Below, in pieces: positions 17,041 through 26,049 of a DNA stretch of 64,000 nt. Below the pieces are notes generated by a model that was not told the origin of the DNA, did not search any database, and saw nothing but the letters and a program-made list of their open reading frames with translations. The DNA is taken from positions 4,526,001-4,590,000 of the forward strand of contig NZ_JAPEMM010000001.1 in the NCBI RefSeq assembly GCF_026342735.1, in the 5' to 3' direction. The DNA comes from Streptomyces sp. NBC_00193 (lineage in GTDB: Bacteria > Actinomycetota > Actinomycetes > Streptomycetales > Streptomycetaceae). Position 1 is the stretch's first letter, and each line of letters starts with the position of its first letter. Position numbers and translations under genes: made by a program.

Positions 17041-18710
17041 AATGACCACCACGTGCACGAATCCGGGGGAAGCCGGACGGTGCGGCCGTCCGTCTCCACC
17101 GGGGCACTGGACAGGACGGGCCGTCCGGGCGAGGGCATCTCCAGCGGGACCGGGCGGGTGTTGAGCGTGCACGCGAAGCCGGGGCGGGTGAAGAGCAGCA
17201 CCCCCTCGGGCGCGGGCAGCCACTGCATCCCGGACTCCGAGGCATCGGCCCCGGCTGCGGCCCCTGCCGCCTCCGGGAGCCCCGCCTCCGGGAGCCCCGC
17301 CTCCGGCGCCCCGAGGCCCGGCATCGCGCGGCGCAGTTCCAGGGCGGCGCGGTAGAGCTCCAGGGTGGAGTGGGGGTCGCCGGTCTGCGCGGCGACGCTG
17401 AGCCCGCCCCAGCCGGCCGGCTGCGGGAGCCAGCTCCCGGCGGGCCCGAAATCGTAGGGGGGCTCCTCCCCGGACCACGGGATCGGTACCCGGCAGCCGT
17501 CGCGCAGCCCGTCCTGCCCGGCGCCGCGGGCGAAGGCCGGGTCCCGGCGGGCGTCGTCCGGGAGGTCGAGCACCTCGGGGAGGCCGAGCTCCTCGCCCTG
17601 GTAGACGTACGCCGATCCGGGCAGGGCCAGCATCAGCAGCGCGGCCGCCCGCGCCCGCGCCAGGCTGCCGTAGCGGGTGCGGTGCCGTACGACGTCGTGG
17701 TTGGACAGCACCCAGGTCGTCGGGGCGCCGACCGAGGCGGTGGCGGCGAGGGACTCGTCGATGACGGTGCGCAGCGCGGTCGTGTCCCACGGACAGTTCA
17801 GGAACCGGAAGTTGAAGGCCTGGTGCAGTTCGTCGGGGCGGACGTAGAGCGCGAGCCGCTCGGAGGTGGGCGCCCAGGCCTCGGCGACGCCGATGCGCGG
17901 GACCTCGTAGGAGTCGAGCAGCCGCCGCCAGGAGCGGTGGATGGCGTGGACGCCGTCCTGGTCGAAGAAGGGGAGCGGCTCGATGCCGATGAGGGTGGCC
18001 TGCGCGCCGCGGCCGATGTCCGGCAGGCCCGGGGCCTTGACCATGCCGTGGGCCACGTCCACCCGGAACCCGTCGACGCCGAGGTCGAGCCAGAACCGCA
18101 GGACGGCGGAGAACTCCTCGGCGACCTCCGGGTTCTCCCAGTTCAGGTCGGGCTGCTCGGGGGCGAAGAGGTGCAGGTACCAGGCGCCGTCCGGGGTCCG
18201 GCTCCAGGCGGGCCCGCCGAAGACCGACTCCCAGTCGTTGGGCGGGAGCTCCCCGCAGGGCCCCCGGCCGGGATGGAAGTGGTAGCGGTCGCGGGCCCCC
18301 GGCTCCCCGGCCAGCGCCGCCCGGAACCAGGCGTGCTGCTCGGAGGTGTGGTTCGGGACCACGTCCACGATCACCCGCAGCCCCAGCGCGTGCGCGGCGC
18401 GGATCAGGTCGTCGGCGTCGGAGAGGTCGCCGAAGAGCGGGTCGACGGCCCGGTAGTCGGCGACGTCGTAGCCGCCGTCCGCCTGGGGGGAGACGTAGAA
18501 GGGGGTCAGCCACACCGCGTCGACCCCGAGCCGGGCCAGGTGGGGCAGGCGCTCGCGGACCCCGCGCAGGTCCCCGATCCCGTCGCCGTCGCTGTCCGCG
18601 AAGGAGCGGACGTACACCTGGTAGATGACGGCATCGCGCCACCAGCCGCCGCTCGCGGTGGCGTTGCTGGAAGCGCTTGCAAGCCTGGAGGCGGTCAACT
18701 CGTGGGTCAT
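17037..18710 (-). CDS. GH13 alpha-glucosidase/oligo-1,6-glucosidase (copy 1)
   Basis: The 557-residue intracellular GH13 enzyme lacks a signal peptide and hydrolyses imported maltodextrins or isomaltosides. The catalytic triad is Asp218 (DGFRVDVAH), Glu277 (GVAEAW) and Asp339 (LSNHD). An Ala/Gly-rich insert near residues 455-480 is made by a 15-bp tandem repeat (PEAGL twice, 17274-17306). ATG 18710 has no obvious ribosome binding site. It is coupled by a 4-base overlap to malR downstream and is a paralogue of the gene at 22224. The first codons carry a LacI-type palindrome (18675-18684). Confidence 0.88.
   Translation of the reverse strand: MTHELTASRLASASSNATASGGWWRDAVIYQVYVRSFADSDGDGIGDLRGVRERLPHLARLGVDAVWLTPFYVSPQADGGYDVADYRAVDPLFGDLSDADDLIRAAHALGLRVIVDVVPNHTSEQHAWFRAALAGEPGARDRYHFHPGRGPCGELPPNDWESVFGGPAWSRTPDGAWYLHLFAPEQPDLNWENPEVAEEFSAVLRFWLDLGVDGFRVDVAHGMVKAPGLPDIGRGAQATLIGIEPLPFFDQDGVHAIHRSWRRLLDSYEVPRIGVAEAWAPTSERLALYVRPDELHQAFNFRFLNCPWDTTALRTVIDESLAATASVGAPTTWVLSNHDVVRHRTRYGSLARARAAALLMLALPGSAYVYQGEELGLPEVLDLPDDARRDPAFARGAGQDGLRDGCRVPIPWSGEEPPYDFGPAGSWLPQPAGWGGLSVAAQTGDPHSTLELYRAALELRRAMPGLGAPEAGLPEAGLPEAAGAAAGADASESGMQWLPAPEGVLLFTRPGFACTLNTRPVPLEMPSPGRPVLSSAPVETDGRTVRLPPDSCTWWSL
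17274..17306. repeat. 15-bp tandem repeat in glucosidase copy 1
   Basis: A 15-bp unit is repeated twice in phase and encodes PEAGL-PEAGL in a surface insert. It is absent from the paralogue at 22224, so the insert arose after the duplication. Confidence 0.7.
18668..18684. promoter_or_regulatory. LacI-type palindrome inside glucosidase copy 1
   Basis: GCTTGCAAGC (18675-18684) is a perfect 10-bp palindrome overlapping AAGCGCTT (18671-18678), the motif of LacI/GalR operators. It falls in codons 9-15 of the glucosidase, so it may act as a transcription roadblock, or the true start could be further in. Confidence 0.45.
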
Positions 18711-18826
18711 ATCGGGTCAACGCGTGTACGCACCCCCTGGTTGCGGGCCCGGACAGTCGAAGAGGGTTCGAACTAACAGCAAGCTGCGGCAACCGTACGG
18801 ACACACGGATGTAACGATCACCCCTT

Positions 18827-18847
18827 CTTGCAGAAAGTTCCCGCAAG
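18827..18847. promoter_or_regulatory. MalR operator in the malE promoter region
   Basis: CTTGC-N11-GCAAG lies 84 bases upstream of the malE start. Its 5' half (TTGCAG) and 3' half (CGCAAG) match the half-sites reported for Streptomyces MalR. It is just upstream of a plausible promoter, -35 TTTCGG (18851-18856) and -10 TACGTT (18874-18879) with 17-bp spacing. It lies in the gap between the divergent glucosidase and malE genes and could control both. Confidence 0.65.
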
Positions 18848-18930
18848 GTCTTTCGGTCGGCTTTCAGGCTTGTTACGTTCTCGGCAACTCGGAACCGCGA
18901 GGCGCGGCCGGGATCATCGAAGGAGTTCAT

Positions 18931-20205
18931 ATGCGGCGTGGCATAGCGGCCACCGCGCTGGTCGCGGCTCTGGCGCTCGCGGCGACGGCTTGCGGCGGTG
19001 ACACCAAGGACGGCAGCGACGGCGCCAAGGCCGACGGGGAGCTCTCCGGCACGGTCACGTGGTGGGACACCTCGAACGACGCCGAGAAGGCGTCCTTCCA
19101 GAAGATCGCCGAGGCGTTCACCGCCAAGCACCCCAAGGTGACCGTCAAGTACGTCAACGTCCCGTACGGCGACGCGCAGAACAAGGTCAAGAACGCCTTC
19201 AGCAGCGGCTCCGAGGCCCCCGACGTGATCCGCGCCGACGTGGGCTGGGTCGCCGACTTCGCCTCCCTCGGCTACCTCGCCGAGGTTCCGGCCGAGACGG
19301 CCAAGAAGATCGACACCGAGTTCCTGCCCCAGGCCGCGGCCAGCGGCAAGTACGAGGGCAAGACCTACGGCGTCCCGCAGGTCATCGACACCATGGGCCT
19401 CTTCTACAACAAGAAGATGCTCGCCGACGCCGGCGTCGAGCCCCCCAAGACGCTGGAAGAGGTGAAGACCGCCGCCGCGGCCATCAAGGCCAAGACCGGC
19501 AAGGCCGGCCTCTACCTGCGCGGCGACGACTCCTACTGGTTCCTCCCCCTCATCTACGGAGAGGGCGGCGACCTCGTCGACGCGAAGACCAAGACGGTCA
19601 CCGTCGACAACGCCGCGGGCGTCAAGGCCTTCAAGGCCGCCCGCGACCTGGTCACCTCCGGTGCGGCGATCACCAACGCCACCGACGGCTGGACCAACAT
19701 GCAGACCGCCTTCAAGACGGGCGAGGCCGCGATGATGATCAACGGCCCCTGGGCCGTGGCCGACACCTACGCGGGCGACCAGTTCAAGGACAAGGCCAAC
19801 CTCGGCATCGCCGCCGTCCCGGCCGGCTCCGTCAAGGCGGGCGCCCCGCAGGGCGGCCACGACCTCGCCGTGTACGCGGGCTCCAAGAACATCGCCGCCG
19901 CGAACGCCTTCGTCGACTACATGACCTCGCAGGAGGTGCAGGTCCAGTCCGCGAAGGAGCTGAGCCTGCTCCCGACCCGGACGGCCGCCTACGAGCAGCC
20001 CGACGTCAAGTCCAGCGAGATGGTGCAGTTCTTCAAGCCGGCCGTGGACAAGGCCGTCGAGCGCGCCTGGATCCCGGAGAACGGATCCCTCTTCGAGCCG
20101 CTCAAGGTCGAATACACCAAGGCGATCACCGGGGCATCGAGCCCGGAGGACGCGGCCAAGGCCGCCGGCGCCGAATTCCGCAAGATCCTCAAGGGCTGGA
20201 AGTAA
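18931..20205 (+). CDS. malE: Maltose/maltodextrin-binding lipoprotein MalE
   Basis: The 424-residue ABC-transporter solute-binding protein has a lipoprotein signal ending ATAC with the lipid-anchored Cys at position 21. A type-1 sugar-binding fold follows (GTVTWWDTSND, FTAKHPKVTVKYVNVPYG, YGVPQVIDTMGLFYNKKML, MMINGPWAVADTY). It captures maltodextrins at the outer membrane face and hands them to MalF/MalG. AAGGAG is 5 bases before the ATG. It heads the malEFG-glucosidase-lacI operon. No ATPase gene is present; in Streptomyces the shared ATPase MsiK, encoded elsewhere, powers such importers. Confidence 0.95.
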   Translation: MRRGIAATALVAALALAATACGGDTKDGSDGAKADGELSGTVTWWDTSNDAEKASFQKIAEAFTAKHPKVTVKYVNVPYGDAQNKVKNAFSSGSEAPDVIRADVGWVADFASLGYLAEVPAETAKKIDTEFLPQAAASGKYEGKTYGVPQVIDTMGLFYNKKMLADAGVEPPKTLEEVKTAAAAIKAKTGKAGLYLRGDDSYWFLPLIYGEGGDLVDAKTKTVTVDNAAGVKAFKAARDLVTSGAAITNATDGWTNMQTAFKTGEAAMMINGPWAVADTYAGDQFKDKANLGIAAVPAGSVKAGAPQGGHDLAVYAGSKNIAAANAFVDYMTSQEVQVQSAKELSLLPTRTAAYEQPDVKSSEMVQFFKPAVDKAVERAWIPENGSLFEPLKVEYTKAITGASSPEDAAKAAGAEFRKILKGWK

Positions 20206-20211
20206 CGAACC

Positions 20212-21282
20212 ATGGCTGCTCACACCAGCCAGTCGGTGGCGAAGGCCGCGGGCAGCGAGACCGGTCCTGATGCCGGTCCCGCCGCCCGCGGCCGGAGCCG
20301 CAGGACTGACAGCAGGACTGACGGCAGGACGGGACGCGGCGCCGGCGGGAGCAACCGCCCGGGGCTGAAGCGGGCCCTCGCCACCCACTGGTACGCCTGG
20401 GCCATGATCACCCCCGTGGTGCTCGTGCTCGGCGTGATCATCGGCTGGCCGCTCGTCCGCGGCGTCTACCTCTCGCTGACCGACGCCACCGAGCGCAACG
20501 TCAGCCGGACCATCGGCGTCAACCACATCGAGGCGACGTACCAGTTCGTCGGACTCGACAACTACGCCGACGTCCTCGCCGACCCGGTGTTCCTGCAGCG
20601 GCTGGTGTGGACGGTCCTGTGGACCGTCGCCTGCGTGTCGGTCACCTTCGCGCTCGGCCTGGGCCTCGCCACCGTGCTCAACCGCGAGTTCAAGGGACGC
20701 GCCGCCTACCGGATGGCGCTCATCCTGCCCTGGGCCGTCCCCGGATTCGTCTCCGTCTTCGCCTGGCGGTTCCTCTTCAACCGCGACAACGGCATCCTCA
20801 ACAAGATCCTCGAAGGCGGCGGCATCTCCGCCGTCCCGTGGCTCGACGACCCGACCTGGGCCAAGATCGCGGTCATCGCCGTCAACGTCTGGCTCGGCGT
20901 CCCCTTCATGATGGTCGCCCTGCTCGGCGGCATGCAGTCCATCCCCGGCGAGCTCTACGAAGCGGCCGAGATGGACGGGGCGAGCCCCTGGCAGCGGTTC
21001 CGCCACATCACCCTGCCGGGACTGCGCACGGTCAGCATGACCGTGATCCTGCTCTCCACCATCTGGACCTTCAACATGTTCCCGGTGATCTTCCTGCTCA
21101 CCCGGGGCGGCCCAGGCGACTCCACCGAGATCCTGGTGACCCAGGCGTTCCGCGAGGCGTTCGTGACCAGCCCGCGCGACTTCGCGGTCTCGGCGACCTG
21201 GGGCGTACTGATCCTCCTGCTGCTCACGATGTTCGCGCTGGTCTACCGGCGGTCGCTGCGCAAGCAGGGAGAGGTGTGGTGA
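20212..21282 (+). CDS. malF: Maltose ABC transporter permease MalF
   Basis: The 356-residue inner-membrane permease begins with a cytoplasmic, Arg/Gly-rich tail of about 55 residues encoded partly by a 12-bp near-repeat. About six helices follow, with the EAA loop EAAEMDGASPWQRFRHITLP that docks the ATPase. It pairs with MalG to form the maltodextrin channel. It starts 7 bases after malE, and its TGA overlaps the malG GTG. Confidence 0.95.
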   Translation: MAAHTSQSVAKAAGSETGPDAGPAARGRSRRTDSRTDGRTGRGAGGSNRPGLKRALATHWYAWAMITPVVLVLGVIIGWPLVRGVYLSLTDATERNVSRTIGVNHIEATYQFVGLDNYADVLADPVFLQRLVWTVLWTVACVSVTFALGLGLATVLNREFKGRAAYRMALILPWAVPGFVSVFAWRFLFNRDNGILNKILEGGGISAVPWLDDPTWAKIAVIAVNVWLGVPFMMVALLGGMQSIPGELYEAAEMDGASPWQRFRHITLPGLRTVSMTVILLSTIWTFNMFPVIFLLTRGGPGDSTEILVTQAFREAFVTSPRDFAVSATWGVLILLLLTMFALVYRRSLRKQGEVW

Positions 21283-22148
21283 CCGTGACGACCAACTCCG
21301 AGACGGGACCTGTCGGCCGGCCGCGAGGCAAGCGCTCCCCGCTCGCCTCCGCCGGACTGCACGCCACCCTGGCCGTCGCCGCCGTGATCGCCGTCTTCCC
21401 GGTGCTGTGGATCCTGCTGACCTCGCTCAAGCCCGCGAAGCACGCCATCTCCACGGACTTCGTCAAGGAACCCACCCTCGACAACTACCGCTACCTGGTG
21501 GAGTCGACCTCCTTCCTCACCTGGTTCGGCAACTCCGTCCTGGTCGCCGGCATCACCACCGTCCTCGGGGTGTTCATCGCCGCCACCACCGGATACGCCG
21601 TCAGCCGCTTCAAGTTCCCCGGAATGAAGCCGCTGATGTGGACCCTGCTCATCACGCAGATGTTCCCGATGGCCATCCTCATCGTCCCGCTCTACAACCT
21701 CATGGGCGACCTGGGGCTGCTGAACCAGCCGCTCGGCCTGGTGATCACGTACCTCACCATCGCCGTGCCGTTCTGCGCCTGGATGATGAAGGGCTTCTTC
21801 GACACCATCCCGGTCGAGATCGACGAATCCGGCCGCGTCGACGGGCTCAACCCCTTCGGCACCTTCTGGCGCCTCATCCTGCCGCTGGCCAAGCCCGGCC
21901 TCGCCGTCACCGGCTTCTACGCCTTCATCACCGCATGGGGCGAGGTCGCGTACGCCTCCGCCTTCATGGTCGGCGACGAGCACCTGACGCTGGCCGGCGG
22001 ACTGCAGACCTTCGTCACGCAGTACACCTCCAACTGGGGTGCGATGAGCGCGGCCTCCATCCTCATCGCCATCCCCGCGGCGTTCTTCTTCCTCTTCGCC
22101 CAGCGTCACCTCGTCGCCGGGATGACGGCAGGCGCGACCAAGGGCTGA
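21279..22148 (+). CDS. malG: Maltose ABC transporter permease MalG
   Basis: The 289-residue permease partner of MalF has six helices and the EAA-like loop EIDESGRVDGLNPFGTFWRLILP. GTG 21279 overlaps the malF stop (GTGA) and follows AGGGAGAGG, so the two subunits are translationally coupled. Confidence 0.95.
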   Translation: MTVTTNSETGPVGRPRGKRSPLASAGLHATLAVAAVIAVFPVLWILLTSLKPAKHAISTDFVKEPTLDNYRYLVESTSFLTWFGNSVLVAGITTVLGVFIAATTGYAVSRFKFPGMKPLMWTLLITQMFPMAILIVPLYNLMGDLGLLNQPLGLVITYLTIAVPFCAWMMKGFFDTIPVEIDESGRVDGLNPFGTFWRLILPLAKPGLAVTGFYAFITAWGEVAYASAFMVGDEHLTLAGGLQTFVTQYTSNWGAMSAASILIAIPAAFFFLFAQRHLVAGMTAGATKG

Positions 22149-22223
22149 CCAGCCCCGCGCGCACGGGCTGACCACCCGATGCCTGCCCCCTCTCACCCCC
22201 GGCCCGATCTCCCCAAGGACGAC

Positions 22224-23840
22224 ATGACCCAGCACCTCGCCGCCGAAACCTCGTTGGACGGCCTCCCCACCTCCACCGGCACCCTGCCCGGCTGGTGGAG
22301 AGAAGCGGTGATCTACCAGGTCTATCCGCGCAGCTTCGCCGACTCCAACGGGGACGGCATGGGGGACCTCGAAGGCATCCGCAGCCGACTGCCGTACCTG
22401 AAGGAACTCGGCGTCGACGCCGTATGGCTCAGCCCCTTCTACGCCTCCCCGCAGGCCGACGCCGGCTACGACGTCGCCGACTACCGGGCCATCGACCCCA
22501 TGTTCGGCACCCTCCACGACGCCGACGCCGTGATCCGCGAGGCGCACGGGCTGGGCCTGCGGATCATCGTGGACCTGGTCCCCAACCACTGCTCCGACCA
22601 GCACGAATGGTTCAAGCAGGCACTGCGCGAAGGGCCGGGTACGCCGCTGCGCGAACGGTTCCACTTCCGCCCGGGCCGGGGGGCGGACGGAACGGAGCCC
22701 CCGAACGACTGGGAGTCCATCTTCGGCGGACCCGCCTGGACCCGGGTCGCCGACGGGGAGTGGTACCTGCACCTCTTCGCACCCGAGCAGCCCGACTTCA
22801 ACTGGGAACACCCGGCCGTCCAGGACGAGTTCCGCTCGATCCTGCGGTTCTGGCTCGACCTCGGCGCCGACGGCTTCCGCATCGACGTGGCCCACGGCCT
22901 GGTCAAGGCGCCCGGCCTGCCCGATCTGGGGCGGGGCGAGCAGCTGAAGCTGCTGGGCAACCAGGTGCTCCCCTTCTTCGACCAGGACGGCGTCCACGAG
23001 ATCTACCGCTCCTGGCGGAAGGTGCTGGACGAGTACGCCGGCGACCGGATCGGCGTGGCCGAGGCCTGGACGCCGAGCGCCGACCGGACGGCCATGTACC
23101 TGCGGCCCGACGAGCTCCACCAGGCCTTCAACTTCCACTACCTGAACACCGGATGGGACGCGCAGGCGCTGCGCGCCACCATCGACGAGTCCCTGGACGC
23201 GATGCGCCCGGTGGGCGCGCCGACCACGTGGGTGCTGTCGAACCACGACGTGGTGCGCCATGTGACGCGGTACGGGGGTGGGGAGCAGGGTCTGGCCCGG
23301 GCGCGGGCGGCCGCGCTGCTGATGCTGGCCCTGCCCGGATCGGCGTACGTCTACCAGGGCGAGGAGCTCGGCCTCCCCGAGGTGCTCGACCTCCCGGACG
23401 ACGCCCGCCAGGACCCGGCCTTCGCCCGCGGCGCCGGGCAGGACGGGCTGCGCGACGGCTGCCGCGTACCGATCCCGTGGTCGGGCACCGAGGCCCCGTA
23501 CGGCTTCGGCGAAGGCGGCAGCTGGCTGCCGCAGCCGGCCGAGTGGGCGGGCCTGAGCGTGGCCGCGCAGACCGGCGACCCGGCCTCCACCCTGGAGCTC
23601 TACCGCGCCGCGCTGCACCTGCGCCGCTCGCACCCGGAGCTGGGCGCCGGCGACGGGGTCCAGTGGCTGGAGGCCCCGGCGGGCGTCCTGGCCTTCCGCC
23701 GGGGGGACTTCACCTGCACGGTCAACACCACGGCCGAGCCGGTACGGATGCCCGCGCCGGGCACGGCGCTGCTGGCGAGCGGGCCCCTGCCCGACCCGTC
23801 CGTACTCCCGGCCGACACGGCGGTGTGGTGGCGGGGATGA
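22224..23840 (+). CDS. aglA: GH13 alpha-glucosidase (copy 2)
   Basis: The 538-residue cytoplasmic GH13 enzyme has its catalytic triad at Asp221 (DGFRIDVAH), Glu280 (GVAEAW) and Asp342 (LSNHD). It is likely the AglA-type glucosidase that hydrolyses imported maltose and maltodextrins. It starts at ATG 22224 after AAGGACG, 75 bases after malG, and ends in an ATGA overlap with the downstream LacI gene. It is highly similar to copy 1 at 17037-18710, including identical stretches such as DGLRDGCRVPIPWSG. Confidence 0.9.
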   Translation: MTQHLAAETSLDGLPTSTGTLPGWWREAVIYQVYPRSFADSNGDGMGDLEGIRSRLPYLKELGVDAVWLSPFYASPQADAGYDVADYRAIDPMFGTLHDADAVIREAHGLGLRIIVDLVPNHCSDQHEWFKQALREGPGTPLRERFHFRPGRGADGTEPPNDWESIFGGPAWTRVADGEWYLHLFAPEQPDFNWEHPAVQDEFRSILRFWLDLGADGFRIDVAHGLVKAPGLPDLGRGEQLKLLGNQVLPFFDQDGVHEIYRSWRKVLDEYAGDRIGVAEAWTPSADRTAMYLRPDELHQAFNFHYLNTGWDAQALRATIDESLDAMRPVGAPTTWVLSNHDVVRHVTRYGGGEQGLARARAAALLMLALPGSAYVYQGEELGLPEVLDLPDDARQDPAFARGAGQDGLRDGCRVPIPWSGTEAPYGFGEGGSWLPQPAEWAGLSVAAQTGDPASTLELYRAALHLRRSHPELGAGDGVQWLEAPAGVLAFRRGDFTCTVNTTAEPVRMPAPGTALLASGPLPDPSVLPADTAVWWRG

Positions 23841-24844
23841 CCTCCCCGCTGCGGCTGACGGACATCGCCGCGCAGGCCGCGGTCAGCGAGGCGACCGTCA
23901 GCCGCGTGCTCAACGGCAAGGCGGGCGTGGCGTCCGGCACCCGGCACAAGGTGCTGGCCGCCATGGACCTGCTGGGCTACGAACGCCCGGTCCGGCTGCG
24001 CCGGCGCAGCAACGGCCTGGTGGGGCTCCTCACCCCGGAGCTGACCAACCCCATCTTCCCGGCGTTCGCCCAGGTCATCGAGCAGACGCTGGCGGGGCAC
24101 GGGTACACGCCCGTGCTGTGCACGCAGACCCCGGGCGGGGCCACCGAGGACGAGCTGGTGGAGCAGCTGGAGGAGCGCGGGGTGACGGGGATCGTGTTCC
24201 TGTCAGGGCTCCACGCGGACTCCTCGGCCGACCCCTCGCGCTACCAGCGGCTGGCGGCGCGGGGGGTCCCGTTCGTGCTGATCAACGGCTTCAACGAACA
24301 GGTCCAGGCCCCCTTCATCTCCCCGGACGACCGCGCGGCGGCGGAGATGGCGGTCCGCCACCTGGAGGACCTGGGCCACCGCAGGATCGGCCTGGCCATC
24401 GGCCCGACGCGCTACGTCCCGTCGGCGAGGAAGGAAGCCGGGTTCTCCGCCGCCCTCCCGGCGGCGGCGGCCGAAGGCCTGATCCAGCGCACCCTGTTCA
24501 CGGTCGAGGGCGGCCACGCGGCGGGCGGAGCCCTGCTGGACCGCGGCTGCACGGGCATCGTCTGCGGCAGCGACCCGATGGCCCTGGGCGTCATACGGGC
24601 GGCCCGCGAACGCGGCCTGCGCGTCCCGGAGGACATCTCGGTGGTCGGCTTCGACGACTCCCCGCTGATCGCCTTCACGGACCCCCCACTGACCACGGTC
24701 CGCCAACCGGTCCGAGCCATGGCCACAGCAGCGGTGGGCGCCCTCCTGGAGGCAGTGGCCGGCACCCCGGTCCAACGCACGGAGTACGTCTTCCAACCGG
24801 AACTGGTGGTCCGAGGCTCGACGGGGCAGGGCCCTGGGGGGTAG
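23837..24844 (+). CDS. LacI-family regulator (MalR copy 2)
   Basis: The 335-residue repressor has a LacI HTH (LTDIAAQAAVSEATVSRVLNGKAGV) and sensor domain. It shares long blocks with the regulator at 15970-17040, for example TPGG-TEDELVE and SVVGFDDSPLIAFTDPPLTT. ATG 23837 overlaps the glucosidase stop (ATGA). The middle of the sensor is about a dozen residues shorter than copy 1 (after KEAGFSAALP), which may alter ligand response. The recognition helices look alike, so the two may share operators or form a feedback pair. Confidence 0.88.
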   Translation: MTSPLRLTDIAAQAAVSEATVSRVLNGKAGVASGTRHKVLAAMDLLGYERPVRLRRRSNGLVGLLTPELTNPIFPAFAQVIEQTLAGHGYTPVLCTQTPGGATEDELVEQLEERGVTGIVFLSGLHADSSADPSRYQRLAARGVPFVLINGFNEQVQAPFISPDDRAAAEMAVRHLEDLGHRRIGLAIGPTRYVPSARKEAGFSAALPAAAAEGLIQRTLFTVEGGHAAGGALLDRGCTGIVCGSDPMALGVIRAARERGLRVPEDISVVGFDDSPLIAFTDPPLTTVRQPVRAMATAAVGALLEAVAGTPVQRTEYVFQPELVVRGSTGQGPGG

Positions 24845-24850
24845 GGCCTG

Positions 24851-24877
24851 GGGGGTAGGGGATCTTCCCCTACCCCC
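24851..24877 (+). terminator. Terminator of the malEFG-aglA-lacI operon
   Basis: A perfect 12-bp stem (24851-24862 with 24866-24877, loop TCT) starts 6 bases after the LacI stop. It includes part of a 14-bp direct repeat (CCTGGGGGGTAGGG). Confidence 0.75.
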
Positions 24878-24880
24878 TTC

Positions 24881-25253
24881 ACCCCTTCCCTGCTCTCCCT
24901 CTCCCTTGGGCTGCGGGTTGGTGCTTGGCTTCGTGGGGTTCCGGGGGGAGGAGCGGCCTGGTTTGGCATGCCTGTGCCCTCTCTGGTCGGTGGCCGTCTG
25001 GATACGGGCCCGGCAGGGCCGTGACCTCAGTCGGTACGGACGTGCGGGGCGGTCAGAGCATCCAGGGCCGGGCGTCTGGACACCCTTCCCGTGACCGTCG
25101 ACCGCCACCCCGAGCGAGAGGTGGACGAGAAGGACCTCAGGGTCGGTGGGCGCGACAGATCGCTACGTACCCTCGCTCGGCTTGGCGGCTGCCAGCCGTG
25201 GACGCACCCGCCGCGTCGCCAGTCCGGGAGAGCCCGCCGCCTAGTCTGCGGGG
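24881..25253. other. Non-coding, lower-GC stretch
   Basis: About 370 bases between the maltose operon terminator and the HAD remnant hold no gene I can support. Base composition drops and open frames lack start signals. The last bases, CTAGTCTGCGGGG before the ATG at 25254, contain TAGTCT, which fits a -10 box for a leaderless start. No att site or inverted repeats were recognised. Confidence 0.5.
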
Positions 25254-25726
25254 ATGAGCCATCCGATTGAACTCGTCATATTCGACTGCGACGGCGTATT
25301 GGTCGACAGCGAGCGCATAGCCGTGCGCTTGGATGCCCTCGTCCTGGCCGAACTGGGGTGGAACCTCACCGAAGCTGAGATCGTCGACCGGTTCATGGCC
25401 GCTCGAGCCAGTCCATGACGAAAGAGATAGAGGCCCACCTCGGGCGCAGCCTGCCGGCCGACTGGGAGGAGGAGTTCAGGCCTCTCTACCGTGAGGCCTT
25501 GGAGGCCGAGCTCACCCCCGTCCCCGGCATCGTCGAGGCCCTCGATGCGCTCACATACCTCCCCACCTGCGCGGCTTCCAGCGGGAGCCACGACAAGATG
25601 CGTCTCACGTTGGGAATCACCGGCCTCCATCAACGCTTCGAAGGCCGCATCTTCAGCGCCACCGAGGTCGAGCACGGCAAACCCGCACCTGATCTGTTCC
25701 TCCGCCTCGGGTCAGCCGGCCTGTGA
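25254..25726 (+). pseudogene. HAD-family hydrolase, frameshifted and truncated
   Basis: The first frame (25254-25418) reads MSHPIELVIFDCDGVLVDSE, the HAD motif I of phosphoglycolate/beta-phosphoglucomutase-like phosphatases, then stops. The next frame (to 25726) continues the same protein: TKEIEAHLGRSLPADW, PVPGIVEALDAL, CAASSGSHDK and EVEHGKPAPDLFLR. Restoring one G in the ATGG-CC run near 25396 rejoins the frames, so a single-base deletion (or a read error) explains the break. The C-terminal motif IV (EDS/GxxAA, about 60 residues) is also missing, ending at GSAGL, so it is damaged twice. Confidence 0.75.
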
Positions 25727-25848
25727 TCTGGCCGTGGGCGTTGAGTAACGGGTTCTGAAAGAGCGTCCTATCCCGTAGATGGTGTTGGGCAAGGCGGCTA
25801 CTCGGGGTCGTGGTGTGGCTCGGATCGGCTGAGGGGTTCAATGCGGGG

Positions 25849-26049
25849 ATGGAGAACGCCTTGTGGGACAGACTCTCGGCCGACGTCCGGGTGGAGGTGG
25901 ACCGCCTCATTGCCGCCGAGCGGAACGTGCAGGCCATTGTGTTGATGCGCGAGTGCGCTGAGCTGCCTCGGCCAGGGTTGCGTGAGTGCGTGGATGTGCT
26001 GAATCAGCGATCTACGGTGCTGCTGGAAGGCGAGTCCCACGGTGACTGA
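25849..26049 (+). CDS. Small protein of unknown function
   Basis: A 66-residue acidic, helical protein (MENALWDRLSADVRVEVDRLIAAERNVQ...) with no known motif to me. ATG 25849 follows GCGGGG; an upstream in-frame ATG at 25810 is less likely. It overlaps the next gene by 8 bases, implying co-translation. Third-position GC is lower than in core genes. It probably works with its downstream partner. Confidence 0.55.
   Translation: MENALWDRLSADVRVEVDRLIAAERNVQAIVLMRECAELPRPGLRECVDVLNQRSTVLLEGESHGD

Noticed and set aside
25727..25810. Insertion-sequence end after the HAD remnant
   Set aside because: The bases looked vaguely like an IS end, but no transposase fragment, inverted repeat or target duplication could be shown.
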